Positions 22,455-33,755 are shown, numbered from the stretch's first letter. The stretch: 64,000 nucleotides of DNA from Glycine soja (GCF_004193775.1 NC_041019.1:19720259-19784258), one strand, 5' to 3'. Translations and numbers: made by a program. The notes: generated by a model from the sequence alone, not told the origin.

Positions 22455-23645
22455 TCTCTAACTCGGAGATAAAATTTTGCCCACTGGATTCGCAATGCTT
22501 TTAATCTCTCTGACTCCAATGGTCTAGGATTGTTAAAATACTGCATGATGAAATAAATCATAATAAGTTAATAATGTAATACAAATTATAAATAAATCGA
22601 TTTTCTTTGAAATAAACTTATCGCTTCCCAATTATTTCTAAAAGTTCCTAAAATGATGGTGGACATCCAGTGCATCACATAGTAGCCGCACTCAGTACTT
22701 CCTTTTTGTCTATTACACTAAATACATAATGAAATTTGGATATTAATTAAACAACTAGTGTACAGACACATAAAGAAATATATATAAGTGGAAGTTTTAT
22801 GTAAATAACGTACCTTGACGACAATCCACCTAACAGAAGCCTTTGATTTAGGCTATGGAGCATCATCAAGACCCTTGATAGCACTGTTCCATATGAGTAA
22901 CAATTAAAAACTAGTGTTGTACGTTGAGGTATTACAATGCAAATGTATTGAAAAGAACACTAACCTATTAATAATCCCCTTAAGGTAGTTGTCTGGCCTG
23001 TTATGCAATGAACAAAACCAGACAACTAAGTGTTCCTTGGACAGGATGACCACCATCTTCCAGTGTCCACTGCAGTGGAACCTAAAATGGGTTAGTACAT
23101 TAGTAAACATTAATTAAATTTTGTTATTTTGTGACTTACCCATTTAGGTAGGCTCCAAGATACACATCGCGTTGTGAACTCTGCATCCAACTCTTTATGT
23201 AACTTTCAGATTCAAACTGCGATTGCCTAAACCTCTGAATGGACTGTGGCTCGAGGAATCCATAGATATCAGAATTCCCCGCTCGCATACATGTTTCAGT
23301 GAGATGCCTGTTTATGTTAAGTCAAAGTTAAATATTTATGAATTGAAAGCCATAACTTAGGTAATTAAAAGCCTTTTATATAAAGACTTACAGAATCCAC
23401 AACTGTAACACTGATATGTTGAGACATTGACCACCGTGTGCGATTTCAGAGAGGTCTTCGTGCTTTATGTATAGGGGGAAATCTGGATTAACGACCCCGA
23501 ACACGGTGGCATCCCATCTAACCTGATAAGGCCTCAAGAAAAGCTCTGGGATGGTCAATGTCATCAGATAAAGCGGATCATCGACCTCCAGATCGGGCTT
23601 CGGAGGTGGTTTTGGCGGAGACACAGCTACCTGTTCATGAAACAA
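22455..23645 (-). pseudogene. CACTA-encoded ULP1-like cysteine protease, C-terminal domain, decayed
   Basis: Read from the right, six exon-like pieces lie on the - strand: 23645-23388 (PPKPDLEVDDPLYLMTL, then FGVVNPDFPLYIKHEDL), about 23312-23160 (IYGFLEPQSIQRF, then RDVYLGAYL), about 23083-22960 (GHWKMVVILSKEHLVVWF, then HNRPDNYLKGII), 22882-22814, about 22720-22630 (GSTECGYYVMHW) and about 22545-22455 (NPRPLESERLKALRIQWAKF, then the stop). The GHW histidine, a following Asp/Asn and the ECGYYV cysteine are the ULP1/C48 peptidase triad, as in the second protein of several plant CACTA families. A stop codon in the 22882-22814 piece shows the gene is inactive. The N-terminal part is missing. 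No TNP2 transposase was seen. Confidence 0.75.
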
Positions 23646-24059
23646 AGTTAAATTGCCAAATTTGAGGCACGCTTAATGAAAGAAAGGTCATGTAGAGAGG
23701 CATGAACATATCAGTCCAATGAAAGAAAGGTCATGTAGACAGGCATAACATAAGTTACAAATATACCAGTAATGCATACAACAACAAATTCAAATTAGTT
23801 TTCGAATCAAAGATATAAATACCTGACTTTGAGGCTTCAAAGATATAATCAAAGCGCTTCCACAACAACGCCAATTAGCAGTAATAAATGATAACCCTAA
23901 AAAAAACCATACAGAAATTAGCCACAGTGTATTTAAAGCCTTTTATCAACAATATGACTCTCACTTCATGGTGATACATTGACTCTCAAAAGACATTATA
24001 CTGAGAGTGTATTTAAAGCCTTTTGATTTCATTTAAGTTCGAGAATGTGTTTTACTTTT

Positions 24060-24230
24060 AAAAAGTTTGATATGTTAAAATGTGTTCTACTTCTAAAGGC
24101 TTTACTAAGAGGATTTGAATTAGCTTCTGGTCTAAAGATTAATTTTGCCAAAAGTTAGTTTGGGATTATAGGTGGTGGAGTCAATTGGGCTCTGGAAGCA
24201 GCTAATATCCTGCATTGCAGACAACTGGAT
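24060..24230 (+). pseudogene. LINE (L1) reverse transcriptase fragment
   Basis: One + frame reads LLKALLRGFELASGLKINFA, then a stop, and later ILHCRQLDYPF. It aligns with the same region of the longer L1 copy at 25245-25390 (FGLKINYAKSQFG ... NCGQLDIPFSYL). The fragment ends abruptly at a run of T's. It is a separate, more decayed L1 piece, with its 5' end near 24060. Confidence 0.7.
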
Positions 24231-24405
24231 TATCCTTTTTTTTTTTTGGAAGGCAAAAATATGTATATTAATATTAAACAGAACAGTACCAGAGGTACTG
24301 AAAATAAAAGATACAAGACACAAAAGTGCCACCTTCCAAAAAGCAAATCAAACCCAACAATAACCCAGCACAACGACCCCCAATACATATAATCAGAAAT
24401 TCAAC
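24231..24405 (-). mobile_element. LINE 3' end with poly(A), in inverted orientation
   Basis: A T run at 24231-24242, read on the - strand, is a poly(A) tail preceded by a plant L1-type 3' UTR (GTACCTCTGGTACTG, then TTTAATATTAATATACAT). It has no coding capacity. It sits between two + strand L1 pieces and so is a separate 5'-truncated insertion or an inverted segment. The right edge is estimated from where L1 coding text begins. Confidence 0.55.
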
Positions 24406-26958
24406 CAAAGGCCATCACAAGGAATGCCTTACTGCTAGATTCTCTGAAGAGGAAATTAAAGCAGCAGTGTGGGCTTGTGGAGGAGATAAAAGCCCTGGTC
24501 CTGGTGGCTTTAATTTCAATTTTATAAAGCAGTTTTGGGAGACTTTAAAACCTGATTTTACTAGGTTCCTGGATGAGTTTTATATCAATGGCAGATTCCC
24601 TAAAGGAAGCAATGCCTCTTTCATAGCCCTCATACCCAAGACCACTAACCCTCAGACTCTTCATGATTATAGACCCATCTCTCTTATAGGATGTGTCTAT
24701 AAAATAGTGTCCAAAATCCTGGCTACTAGGCTGGCTCGTGTATTACCTCACCTAATAGATGAAAGGCAAACAACTTTTCTTAAAGGGAAGCATATTCTTC
24801 ATGGGGTGATGATTGCTAATGAGGTTATTACTGAAGCCAAGTATAAAAAAAATCCTTGCATGATCTTCAAAGTGGATTTTGAAAAAGCATATGATTCGGT
24901 CTCTTGGGGCTTTTTAAACTACATGATGATGAGGATGGGTTTTTCTGAAAAATGGAGACAATGGATATATGGATGTTTGTCTAGTGCAACCATATCAATT
25001 CTGATTAATGGCAGCCCCACTTCGGAGTTTGTGCCACAGAGAGGATTAAGGCAGGGTGATCCCCTTGCCCCCTTTCTTTTTAACATAGTAGCTGAAGGAC
25101 TTACCGGGTTGATGAGGACAGCAATCTCTAAAAATTTGTTCCACAGTTACCAAGTAGGGAGACAAAAGGAGGAGATTAATATTCTGCAATATGCAGATGA
25201 TACGCTGTTTTTTGGAACTGCAACTATGGATAATATTAGAGTCCTGAAATCTATCCTCAGAATCTTTGAGATGGTTTTCGGTCTCAAGATTAATTATGCC
25301 AAAAGCCAATTTGGGTGCATGGGAAAATCAGAGGTTTGGTATAGGGAGGCAGCCCTTTTTCTCAACTGTGGTCAGCTGGATATCCCCTTTTCCTACCTTG
25401 GAATCCCAGTGGGGACAACATCTAAAAGTTGGAATGTGTGGCAGCCTATCATTAGCAAGTTTGAACTCAAACTTAGTAAATGGAAGCAGAAAAGTCTGTC
25501 CATGGGAGGAAGGATAACACTCATTAATTATGTATTAACAATGCTTCCCATCTATCTGCTGTCCTTCTTTAGAGTTCCTAAAAAAGTGGTGCATAAGCTA
25601 GTCTCAATTCAGAGAAACTTTCTTTGGGGAGGAGGATCTGAGGTGACCAAGATTGCTTGGGTAAATTGGGATACTATCTTCCTTCCCAAGAACAAAGGGG
25701 GGCTTGGGATTAAAGACTTGTCCAAGTTTAATGAGGTCTTGCTTGGTAAATGGGGTTGGGACTTGGCAAATAACCAGGATCAGTTTTGGGCCAGAATATT
25801 AATGTCCAAATATGGAGGGTGGAATGCATTGTGCTATGGCATAAACAGAGCTGACTCTTCTCCTTGGTGGAAGGATTTAAGATATGTTTTCCAACAGCAT
25901 CATGGAAATTGCATCTTCAATAATTTGAAGTGGAAGGTAGGTGATGGGACCAGAATCAAGTTCTGAAAAGACAAGTGGAGGGAGGATGATTTAAGTCTCC
26001 AAGATAAGTACCCAATCCTATATCAAGTGAGCACTCAGCAGAATCATACTATCAACTCAATGGGCCTCTTAATTGGTAGTAGATGGGAGTGGAAGGTACA
26101 ATGGAGGAGACATTTCTTTGACCACGAAATTGATACCATGGCAGCATTCATGGCTGACATTGAGGGTGTTCAGATCCAACCTTCAAGTCGGGATTTTCTC
26201 AGCTAGGGGGCTGATCCTGCTGGTTATTACTCCACAAAGTTAGCCTACAATCTCCTCAAGGCTGAGGGCAATTCTATTTCTGAAGACAGCAACTATAAGA
26301 TCATTTGGAGACTGAAAATTCCCCCAAGAGCAAGTGCTTTCTCTTGGAGAATCTTTAAGAACAGACTACCTACTAGGGATAATCTAAGGAGGAGACATGT
26401 GGAGCTGCCCTCTTACAACTGTCCTCTTTGTGATCAGGATGAGGAAACTGCTGGCCATATTATGTATTCTTGCAGGAAAACTAGACATCTTTGGTGGGAG
26501 AGTTTGAGATGGGCCAATAGGGTGGGTCCTTTCCCTATTGAACCCAAATGCCATTTTCTGCAATTCTCTCAATGGAGTGGAAAAAGCAATGTAGACAATC
26601 GATGGAAAGCTTTCCGGATAGCTTTATCCATGACTATTTGGAAGCATAGAAATGCCTTGGTGTTTAACAACCAGAATTTCAGCACCGAAAAAGTCATGGA
26701 CGAAGCTTTGTTTCACACTTGGTCTTGGATCAACTGCATGGAGAAAGATTTCCATACACATTTTAATCAATGGTCTACTTGCTTAAAGGAGGAAATGTCC
26801 TAGGGGTATTCTTTTTTTGTATGGGTATCCACCTATTGTGGTTATATCTTATGTAGTTGGGGCTGGAAGATTTCTGCCTTTGTATATTTTGATATATTTC
26901 AGTAGACCTAATACTGATCAACTATTAATAATATCAGATTTTTGTTGTGCAAAAAAAA
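24406..26958 (+). pseudogene. 5'-truncated L1-type LINE (ORF2 remnant with poly(A))
   Basis: ORF2 of a non-LTR retrotransposon, which encodes the endonuclease/reverse transcriptase that copies the element into DNA. Only the RT and C-terminal part remain: SEEEIKAAVWACGGDKSPGP near the left edge, VDFEKAYDSVSW, LRQGDPLAPFLFN, the catalytic YADD at about 25190, GLKINYAKS and SYLGIPVG. After an in-frame TGA at 25964-25966 and a TAG near 26203 the frame continues to a zinc-binding zf-RVT domain (CPLCDQDEETAGHIMYSC) and stops at about 26803. The 3' UTR ends in nine A's at about 26950-26958. The endonuclease is missing. An apparent ATG at 24326 lies in the inverted piece before it and is not the native start. 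No target duplication was identified. Confidence 0.85.
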
Positions 26959-27092
26959 AGATTGGTAGACCAATGGTTAAATGATGTATTGAAACCTTTC
27001 TCTCCACATTTTAGCCAGACCAAGCTAGAATTAAGGCATCATCCAGCACCTTTTGAGGTTCAAAAGGAATGCCATGAAACAGCAAGGAATTC

Positions 27093-27410
27093 CTAAGCAA
27101 TCACAAATTGTAATGACATGAAAGGTATGAGACCTAAATTCTGAAATGCTTGAATGCAATCAAAGGTTTCAGCAGAAAAGAATTCCATATCAATGAACTT
27201 AGGGTCGATAATGGAACGAGATGAGAAAAGGTTTGAATACCGTTTCTGCTGTTCTTCGGAAGAAAACAATGTGGAAGAGGATAATGAGGGTGGAATTGGT
27301 GTTGTGGATGCGCTAGTGGCTCTGGAACGATGAGCTCTTGAAGCCGAAGCGGAGGCGGATGAACCCTTACGTTTCTTTGACGATTCTGCCATTTGAAGGA
27401 GTTTTTGCAT
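27093..27410 (-). CDS. Extra ORF downstream of copia pol, cut by the LINE
   Basis: A 105-codon frame starting MQKLLQMAESSKKRKGSSAS follows pol in the same orientation. It has a basic, serine- and proline-rich N-terminus, then SSEEQQKRYSNLF, RSIIDPKFIDMEFF and FDCIQAFQNLGL. This layout resembles the 'putative plant transposon protein' domain found in ORFs of plant retroelements. The stop at 27093 is premature by family standards: similar-looking text continues in another frame to about 26960, where the LINE poly(A) begins. SIRE-like copia elements carry an additional ORF at this position, sometimes called env-like, and this may be its counterpart. The function is unknown. Confidence 0.5.
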   Translation of the reverse strand: MQKLLQMAESSKKRKGSSASASASRAHRSRATSASTTPIPPSLSSSTLFSSEEQQKRYSNLFSSRSIIDPKFIDMEFFSAETFDCIQAFQNLGLIPFMSLQFVIA

Positions 27411-27784
27411 ATTTCAATCGATGAAATCAAAAGAAAAATGAAAAAGAAGAAGATTGCAATTTACGAGAGTCGATTTGATGAAGAAATGAGTGAGATAGGA
27501 AGATTTGGAGGTTTGGGAATGGAGGAACGTCGCAAGGAGGAAGGGGCTGCGCAAGGGTTTCTGAAAATGTGATATTTATAAAGCAGGACGCGTGGTAATC
27601 GATTACAGTATTCATGTAATCGATTACCAGAACAAAAAATAGCCTTTTCCTAAAAGAAAACTTATTTATAAGTCTAAAAACTTATACTATCTTAAGAGTT
27701 AATTATACTAACAAGAAAAGTAAACTAAATTAAACAAAAACAAGCGTCATACTTAATCAAAACACAATCAATCATTCATAAAAA
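27411..27784 (-). other. Untranslated spacer between pol and the extra ORF
   Basis: No frame longer than 62 codons is supported. GTAATCGATTAC occurs twice (27595-27607 and 27617-27630), the same palindrome as in the LTRs, followed on the - strand by TTTATAAATATCAC, a TATA-like sequence that could promote a subgenomic transcript of the extra ORF. Confidence 0.35.
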
Positions 27785-30700
27785 TTACCTATCCAAATCA
27801 CTAAGGTCTAAAAGGCCTAATTCTCTTCTTATTGAAAAGAATATTTCTTTTGGGAGAGGTTTTGTAAAGATATCAGCAAGCTGATTCTTTGTATCAACAA
27901 ACTCTAATATACAATCTCCCTTTAGGACATGATCTCTAAGAAAATGGTGCCTAATTTCTATATGTTTGGTTCTAGAGTCTTGAACAGGGTTTTTGGATAG
28001 ATTTATGGCACTAGTATTATCACACCTAATAGGTATACGATCAAGAAGAATACCATAGTCAGATAATTGTTGCTTCATCCATAAAATCTGTGCACAACAA
28101 CTGCCGGCGGAAATATATTCTGCTTCAGCAGTGGATAAAGCAACACTGTTTTGTTTCTTACTATGCCATGAGACAAGAGCGGATCCAATGAATTGACAAG
28201 TTCCACTTGTGCTTTTTCTATCAGTTTTAGATCCGACAAAGTCAGAATCAGAATATCCTATTAAGTTACATGTTGAGTTCTTAGGATACCATAATCCTAA
28301 ATTTATTGTACCTAATAGATATCTCATGATTCTCTTAACTGCACTCAAATGTGATTGTTTGGGGTTGGATTGAAACCTAGAACACATGCATACACTAAAC
28401 ATAATATCAGGTCTACTAGCAGATAAATAGAGAAGAGATCCAATCATACCTCGATATTGTTTCATGTCTATAGATTGACCAGATTCATCTTTATCTAAGT
28501 AACAGCTAGTGCTCATCGGTGTAGCCATGTGTTTTGCACTTTCCATCCCAAATCTTTTGATCAATTCCTTGCAGTACTTGGATTGATTGATGAATATACC
28601 TTCTTGAGTTTGCTTGATTTGTAATCCTAGGAAGTACTTTAGTTCTCCCATCATTGACATTTCAAATTCACTTTGCATATCAAGGGAAAACTCCTTGCAC
28701 AATGAATCATTAGTGGATCCAAATATTATATCATCAACATATATTTGAACCAACAAAATATCATTATGCTTTCTCTTTATGAATAATGTGGTATCCACTT
28801 TTCCTCTAGAAAATTCTTTTTCTAGGAGAAAATTACTTAAATGTTCATACCACGCCCTAGGGGCTTGTTTCAAACCATAAAGAGCCTTTTGTAATTTATA
28901 AACATGATTTGGTTTATTCGGGATTTCAAAACCTGGAGGTTGTTCAACATATACTTCTTCTTGAATTAAACCATTTAGAAAAGCACTTTTAACATCCATT
29001 TGATAGAGCTTAAAATTCATTATGGATGCATATGCTAAGAGCATTCTAATGGCTTCTAATCTTGCAACTGGAGCATATGTTTCTTCATAGTCTATTCCCT
29101 CTTCTTGATTATACCCTTTTGCTACTAACCTAGCCTTATTTCTAATAATTATGCCATATTCATCTAATTTATTTCTAAAAACCCATTTTGTTCCTATGAC
29201 AGGATAATTTTCAGGTTTTTCTACTAGTTTCCACACATTATTTCTTTCAAATTGATCCAGTTCTTCTTGCATGGCAATGATCCAGTTATCATCTACTATG
29301 GCTTCTTTTATATTTTTAGGTTCAATCATAGATACAAAAGCCATATTATTGCATAAATCTTTAAGAGAATGTCTAGTTGTTACCCCTTTTGATATATCAC
29401 CAATAATGTTGTCGAGGGGATGATCTCTTGAGGCTTTCCATTCTCTTGGAAGTTCATTATTTTCTCTAACTCCATTATCTTGAGAATCTTCATTGCTTCC
29501 TTCATTTTTTTTCTTTAGAGTCATTTCCATGAATATGTGTATCTTCTAAGGAATCTGAAATATCATCTAAAAAATCCTTCCTTGCAAGAATGGCATTAGA
29601 CTCATCAAAGGAAACATGTATAGACTCTTCAATTGTCATTGTTCTTTTATTATATATTCTATAAGCTTTACTATGTAGAGAATATCCAAGGAAAATACCT
29701 TCATCTGACTTAGCATCAAATTTTCCTAAGTTATCTTTTCCATTATTCAATACAAAACATTTACAACCAAAGATATGAAGATGTGAGATGTTTGGTTTTC
29801 TGCCATTGAACAATTCATATGGAGTTTTCTTTAAGATGGGTCTTATTAAAGCCCTATTTAAAATGTAGCATGCAGTGTTAACGGCTTCAGCCCAAAAATA
29901 TTTTGGAAGAGGTATATCATTTAATAAAGTTCTAGCAATCTCTTCCAAAGATCTATTTTTCCTTTCAACAACACCATTTTTTGAGGGGTTCTTGGTGCAG
30001 AAAAGTTATGCTCAATCCCATGCTTATCACAAAATAATTCAAATTCTTTATTTTCAAACTCACCCCCATGATCACTCCTAATAGATATAATCTTGAGATT
30101 TTTCTTATTTTGAATGATTTTTGCAAGTTTTCTAAATGCTTGGAATGCATCATTCTTATGAGTGATAAAAAGAGTCCATGTGTATCTAGAATAATCATCA
30201 ACTATAACAAGAGCATAGTAACTTCCTCCAAAACTCATGATTCTGGAAGGACCAAACAAATCCATATGTAGTAATTGTAAGGGTTGAGTAGTTGAAACAA
30301 TGTTTTTAGATTTGAAAGAAACTCTAGTTTGTTTTCCCTTTTGACAAGCATCACATAGCCTATCTTTTTCAAATCTTAGTTTTGGCAAACCAACAACTAA
30401 ATCTTTTGATATTAATCTATTTAGGTGTTCCATGTTTATATGTGCAATCTGTTTATGCCATAACCATGGATCATCATCTTTACTAAGAAAACATTGATTA
30501 TTATCTAGTTTTTGACTTAAGTCTATCATGTAAACATTGTTGACTCTAAACCCTATATGCTTTATATTCGTATCATGTTTATGTTCAATGACACACTTTT
30601 GAGAATCAAATGATACCAGATAGCCTTTGTCACATAATTGACTCACACTAAGCAGACTATGTTTAAGACCTTCAACAAGTAGAACATTTTCAATGGAGGT

Positions 30701-30862
30701 TGAAGAATTTGTACCTATTTTTCCAACTCCAAGAATTCTACCTTTGTTGTTGTCACCATAAATTACATGTCCGCTTTTCTTGGGAGAGATATGTGTGAAT
30801 TTTGATTCGTCTCCCGTCATATGTTTTGAGCATCCGCTATCTATGTACCACTTTTTCCTCAA
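27785..30862 (-). pseudogene. Copia pol: protease, integrase, reverse transcriptase, RNase H
   Basis: Copia pol processes Gag, integrates the cDNA and copies RNA into DNA. From 30862: protease active site WYIDSGCSKHMTG, the integrase zinc site (two His, then CDACQKGK), the integrase core with HMDLFGPS, DDYSRYTW and SDHGGEF. In a second frame (29948-29502) come WAEAVNTACYILNR and FGCKCFV. In a third (29530-27785) come the RT with [18 protein letters not shown] and the catalytic YVDD near 28740, and RNase H with [10 protein letters not shown] and STAEAEY. The frame changes sit in A-runs at about 29980 and 29515. Stops also separate protease from gag at 30870-30950. Gene length is otherwise normal, so decay is by small mutations. 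Confidence 0.9.
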
Positions 30863-30951
30863 GGGTTTCTACAAAATCAAGGTTGTAACTTAGGTACCCA
30901 AACTTTATTGGGTCCTTGTGTGTTAGTATGAATAACAGATCCTTTTGGGAC

Positions 30952-32588
30952 CTAAATCATTTTAATATTGTTACAATTTCTTCTAAAATAGCATGTAGAT
31001 GTGTCATGCCCTTTTCTTCCACAGTAAAAACATGTGATAAAACTAGAATTATATTTTTGTGTGGAAGTAGAGAAATTTTTATGAAATTGTTTTTGTTGTT
31101 TTTCAGATTTATATCCTAGTCCAGCCTTATTGGAGGCATGTCTTTGTTTTCCTAATATGAAATCTAAATTATTTTTACTATAAGAAAATTTTGCAAGTGA
31201 GTTTTTCAACTCTTTGATTTCTTTTTCATACTTTTCACAACAACTACAAGAATCTAACATTTTCTTGTCAGAAATAGTAGAGATATGAACTTTTTCATTT
31301 GGTTTAGAAATTGAGACTTCATTTCTAAGATGATCAAATTCTTTGTTTAATTTTGAAATTTCATTTTCTAAATTTGAAATTGTTTTCTTTGAAGATGAAA
31401 CTAACTTTGCAAGTTTAATTGACTCTTTATGCAGATCAGTAAATGCATCTTGCAATTCATCAAAAGAAATAGATAAATTGTTTGAAGATGTTACCTCTTC
31501 ATCACTTTCATAACTTTTTTCCATAAGGCAGAGGTTTATTTCTTCATTTTCTGAATCTTCAAAAGATTACATATCGTTTTCATCCCATGTAATGTATGCT
31601 TTCTTCAATTTCTTTTCATTAATATTATTCTTTTCAGACTTCTCCATCTTTTTCTTGAAGATGGGACAATCAACCCTCAGATGTCCAGGTTGATTGCACT
31701 CAAAGCATTTTAGAGTAGAGGATGAAGTTTTTGTCCTTCTTTTAGGTTTAAAATTGGGTCGCTTTTGATTTCCTCTGACTCTCAAGAACTTGTTGAATCT
31801 TTTACAAAAAGACTAATATCTTCATCATTATCCAAGTCAATTGAATCTTCTTTATCACTGTCTTCTTGGATTGCAAATGAGGCTTTAAGAGCGATTCCCT
31901 TCTTCTTCTTATCAGTTTCTTCATGCTGATTTAATCTTAGTAATTCCATTTCATGCTCCTGCAATTTTCCAAATAACGTAGCAAGAGACATACTAGACAA
32001 ATCTTGAGATTCTGTGATGGCTGTTACCTTTGGTTGCCATTCTCTATGAAGGCATCTTAAGACTTTATTTACTAGATCTTCATTTTGAAAAGTTTTTCCT
32101 AGATATGCAAGATGATTAACTATGTGTGTGAACCTCTTTTGCATGTCTTGTATACTTTCATTTACATCCATCCTAAAAAGTTCATATTCACGAGTTAAAG
32201 TGTTTATCCTAGATCTTTTAACATCTGTTGTGCCTTCTTGTGTTACTTGTAGTGTATCCCACATATCCTTAGCACTTTTACAATTTGAAACCCTAAAGTA
32301 TTCATCTATTCCTAGGGCAGATGTAATAATATTTTTTGCCTTTAAATTATATTGTACTAATCTTCTTTCTTCCTCAGTCCAATCTGCTCTAGGTTTTTCT
32401 ATTGTTGCACTTCCGGCCATTATAGAGGGAACATAAGGTCCTTGTTCTATGGCTTCCCAAATATTTAAATCTATTGCCTCTATAAAGATTTACATGCGGG
32501 TTTTCCAGTAGTGGTAACCCACTCCATTAAAGATGGGAGGTCTATTTATAGAATTTCCCTCGGGAAACAAGTAGTTTGATGAGGCCAT
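30952..32588 (-). pseudogene. Copia gag (capsid and nucleocapsid)
   Basis: Gag packages the element RNA. The start is ATG at 32588 (MASSNYLFPEG), 37 bp after the primer site. An in-frame TAA at 32492-32490 ends the first 32 codons. The frame then continues with EAIDLNIWEAIEQG, the UBN2-type capsid core (WTEEERRLVQYNLKAKNI, DMWDTLQVTQEGT, MQKRFTHIVNHL) to about 31790. A frameshift leads to a first CCHC knuckle (CFECNQPGHLRVDC), a stop at 31567-31569, a coiled-coil-rich stretch (31524-31250) and a second knuckle (CFYCGRKGHDTSTC) near 31000. Two spaced knuckles and a long coiled-coil fit the large Gag of the SIRE lineage. Confidence 0.85.
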
Positions 32589-32624
32589 AATTCTTGAAGC
32601 TTCTAAACTTTATACAAGAATGAA

Positions 32625-32636
32625 GCTCTGATACCA
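32625..32636 (-). other. Primer binding site of the copia element
   Basis: GCTCTGATACCA on the + strand reads TGGTATCAGAGC on the - strand, complementary to the initiator tRNA-Met 3' end. It lies two bases from the LTR's terminal TG...CA boundary at 32639. Confidence 0.85.
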
Positions 32637-32638
32637 CT

Positions 32639-33727
32639 TGTTAGACAAGTGGCCTCAGATATCTTAAGAAGGGGGGTTGAATTAAGATATTACAAATTAT
32701 TTCCCCAATTAAAAATTCTATTTAACTTTCTATTCAAGTTACAAATTCCCTTAATAATGAATTTCTTAAATAATGATTCAAATAGAACAATTTGAATATG
32801 AATATAAAACAATAATAAATAAAGGAGTTTAAGGGAAGAGAAAGTGCAAACTCAGATTTATACTGGTTCGGCCACACCCTTGTGCCTACGTCTAGTCCCC
32901 AAGCAACCCGCTTGAGAGTTCCACTATCTTGTAAATTCCTTTTACAAGTTCTAAACACACAAGGACAATCCTTCATTTGTGTTTAGAATCCTTTCACAAC
33001 AAGAGACCCTCGGTCTCTTAATCCCTTTTCAGAATAAAGAAGAAGAGAAGAAGAAATCTCTCTAGAAAGAGATAGATTGAACAATTTGAGCACTCAAATA
33101 ATTCCTTATTGAATCACAAGTGTTTTGGCCAAGGAATTTGTAAGAGGATAAAACAATTTTGCTTGTTAAGAGGATAAGACCTTTTTGTTCTTCAAAACTC
33201 TTGTTCAATTCGTGTCTCTAGTCACATATATATAAGCCTTTGATGGCCACTTAAGAATCAGATAAAAAGATGTGACTGTTGAGAATGTTTTCTGAAAAAC
33301 TCCTCTGGTAATCGATTACAGTATGTGTGTAATCGATTACAAGCTTTAAAATTTGAATTAAAACGTTCAGAAACTGCTGGTAATCGATTACCATATATGT
33401 GTAGTCGATTACACAATGCAAATTTTGAATTCAAATTTTAATAGCTGTTGTAAATCCGTTTTGGCCACTGGTAATCGATTACATCCTCTGGTAATCGATT
33501 ACATCCTCTGGTAATCGATTACCAGAGAGTAAATTTGTTGAAAAAGACTTTTTAACTTAAATTTCTTGGCCAAACCTTTTGCTACTTCAATTGAAATTCC
33601 CTTCCTATTTAATATACCATTTCTAAGACTCTAGAGACTGTCTTGATCATCCATCTTGAATATCTTTAATTTCTTTGTCTTGAATAAAGCTTTGAGACGC
33701 ATGTGAAACTTTGGCATCATCAAAACA
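32639..33727 (-). mobile_element. 5' LTR of the copia element (1089 bp)
   Basis: On the + strand it begins TGTTAGACAAGTGGCCTC and ends GGCATCATCAAAACA; on the - strand it is TGTTTTGATGATGCC ... TAACA, the expected TG...CA ends. It contains a TATATATAAGCC promoter-like block near 33225 and six or more ATCGATTAC palindromes at 33305-33525, three of them in direct tandem at 33470-33525. The adjacent five bases TTCAG (33728-33732) would be one half of a target duplication; the partner is lost. Confidence 0.85.
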
Positions 33728-33755
33728 TTCAGCTTGATCCTTTGTCTACAATTTT

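Larger units (their letters stand above)
21548..24060. mobile_element. CACTA (En/Spm, Tgm-like) transposon, left part
   Basis: CACTATTAGAAAATAC at 21548 is the canonical CACTA terminus and matches the known soybean Tgm end. It is followed by a 650-bp array of ACATCGGTT/AACCGATGT subterminal repeats (21568-22205) and then by exons of a ULP1-like protease on the - strand. The opposite terminus, expected to read TTTTCTAATAGTG, is not in the window, so the right part has been lost or displaced; the next recognisable sequence is a LINE fragment at about 24060. Three bases TAA precede the terminus, the size of a CACTA target duplication, but the partner cannot be checked. Confidence 0.85.
26960..33727 (-). 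mobile_element. SIRE-like Ty1/copia retrotransposon, 5' LTR to downstream ORF
   Basis: Read on the - strand: 5' LTR (33727-32639), tRNA-Met primer site (32636-32625), gag (32588-30952), protease-integrase-RT-RNase H (30862-27785), a 3' untranslated stretch with two ATCGATTAC palindromes (27595-27635), then an extra ORF. The gene order with integrase before reverse transcriptase defines Ty1/copia. A 3' LTR was not found; the sequence is interrupted by the LINE at 26958. The LTR's outer end abuts pararetrovirus sequence, so the copia element inserted into it. At least six disabling changes make it inactive. Confidence 0.85.

Noticed and set aside
23900..24060. Right terminus of the CACTA element
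   Set aside because: No CTAATAGTG-type end is present there or elsewhere in the window; only a short direct repeat (AGTGTATTTAAAGCCTTTT) was seen.
24326..24405. ATG at 24326 as the native start of the LINE ORF2
   Set aside because: The first 25 or so codons translate an inverted LINE 3' UTR; family-like text begins only near 24420.
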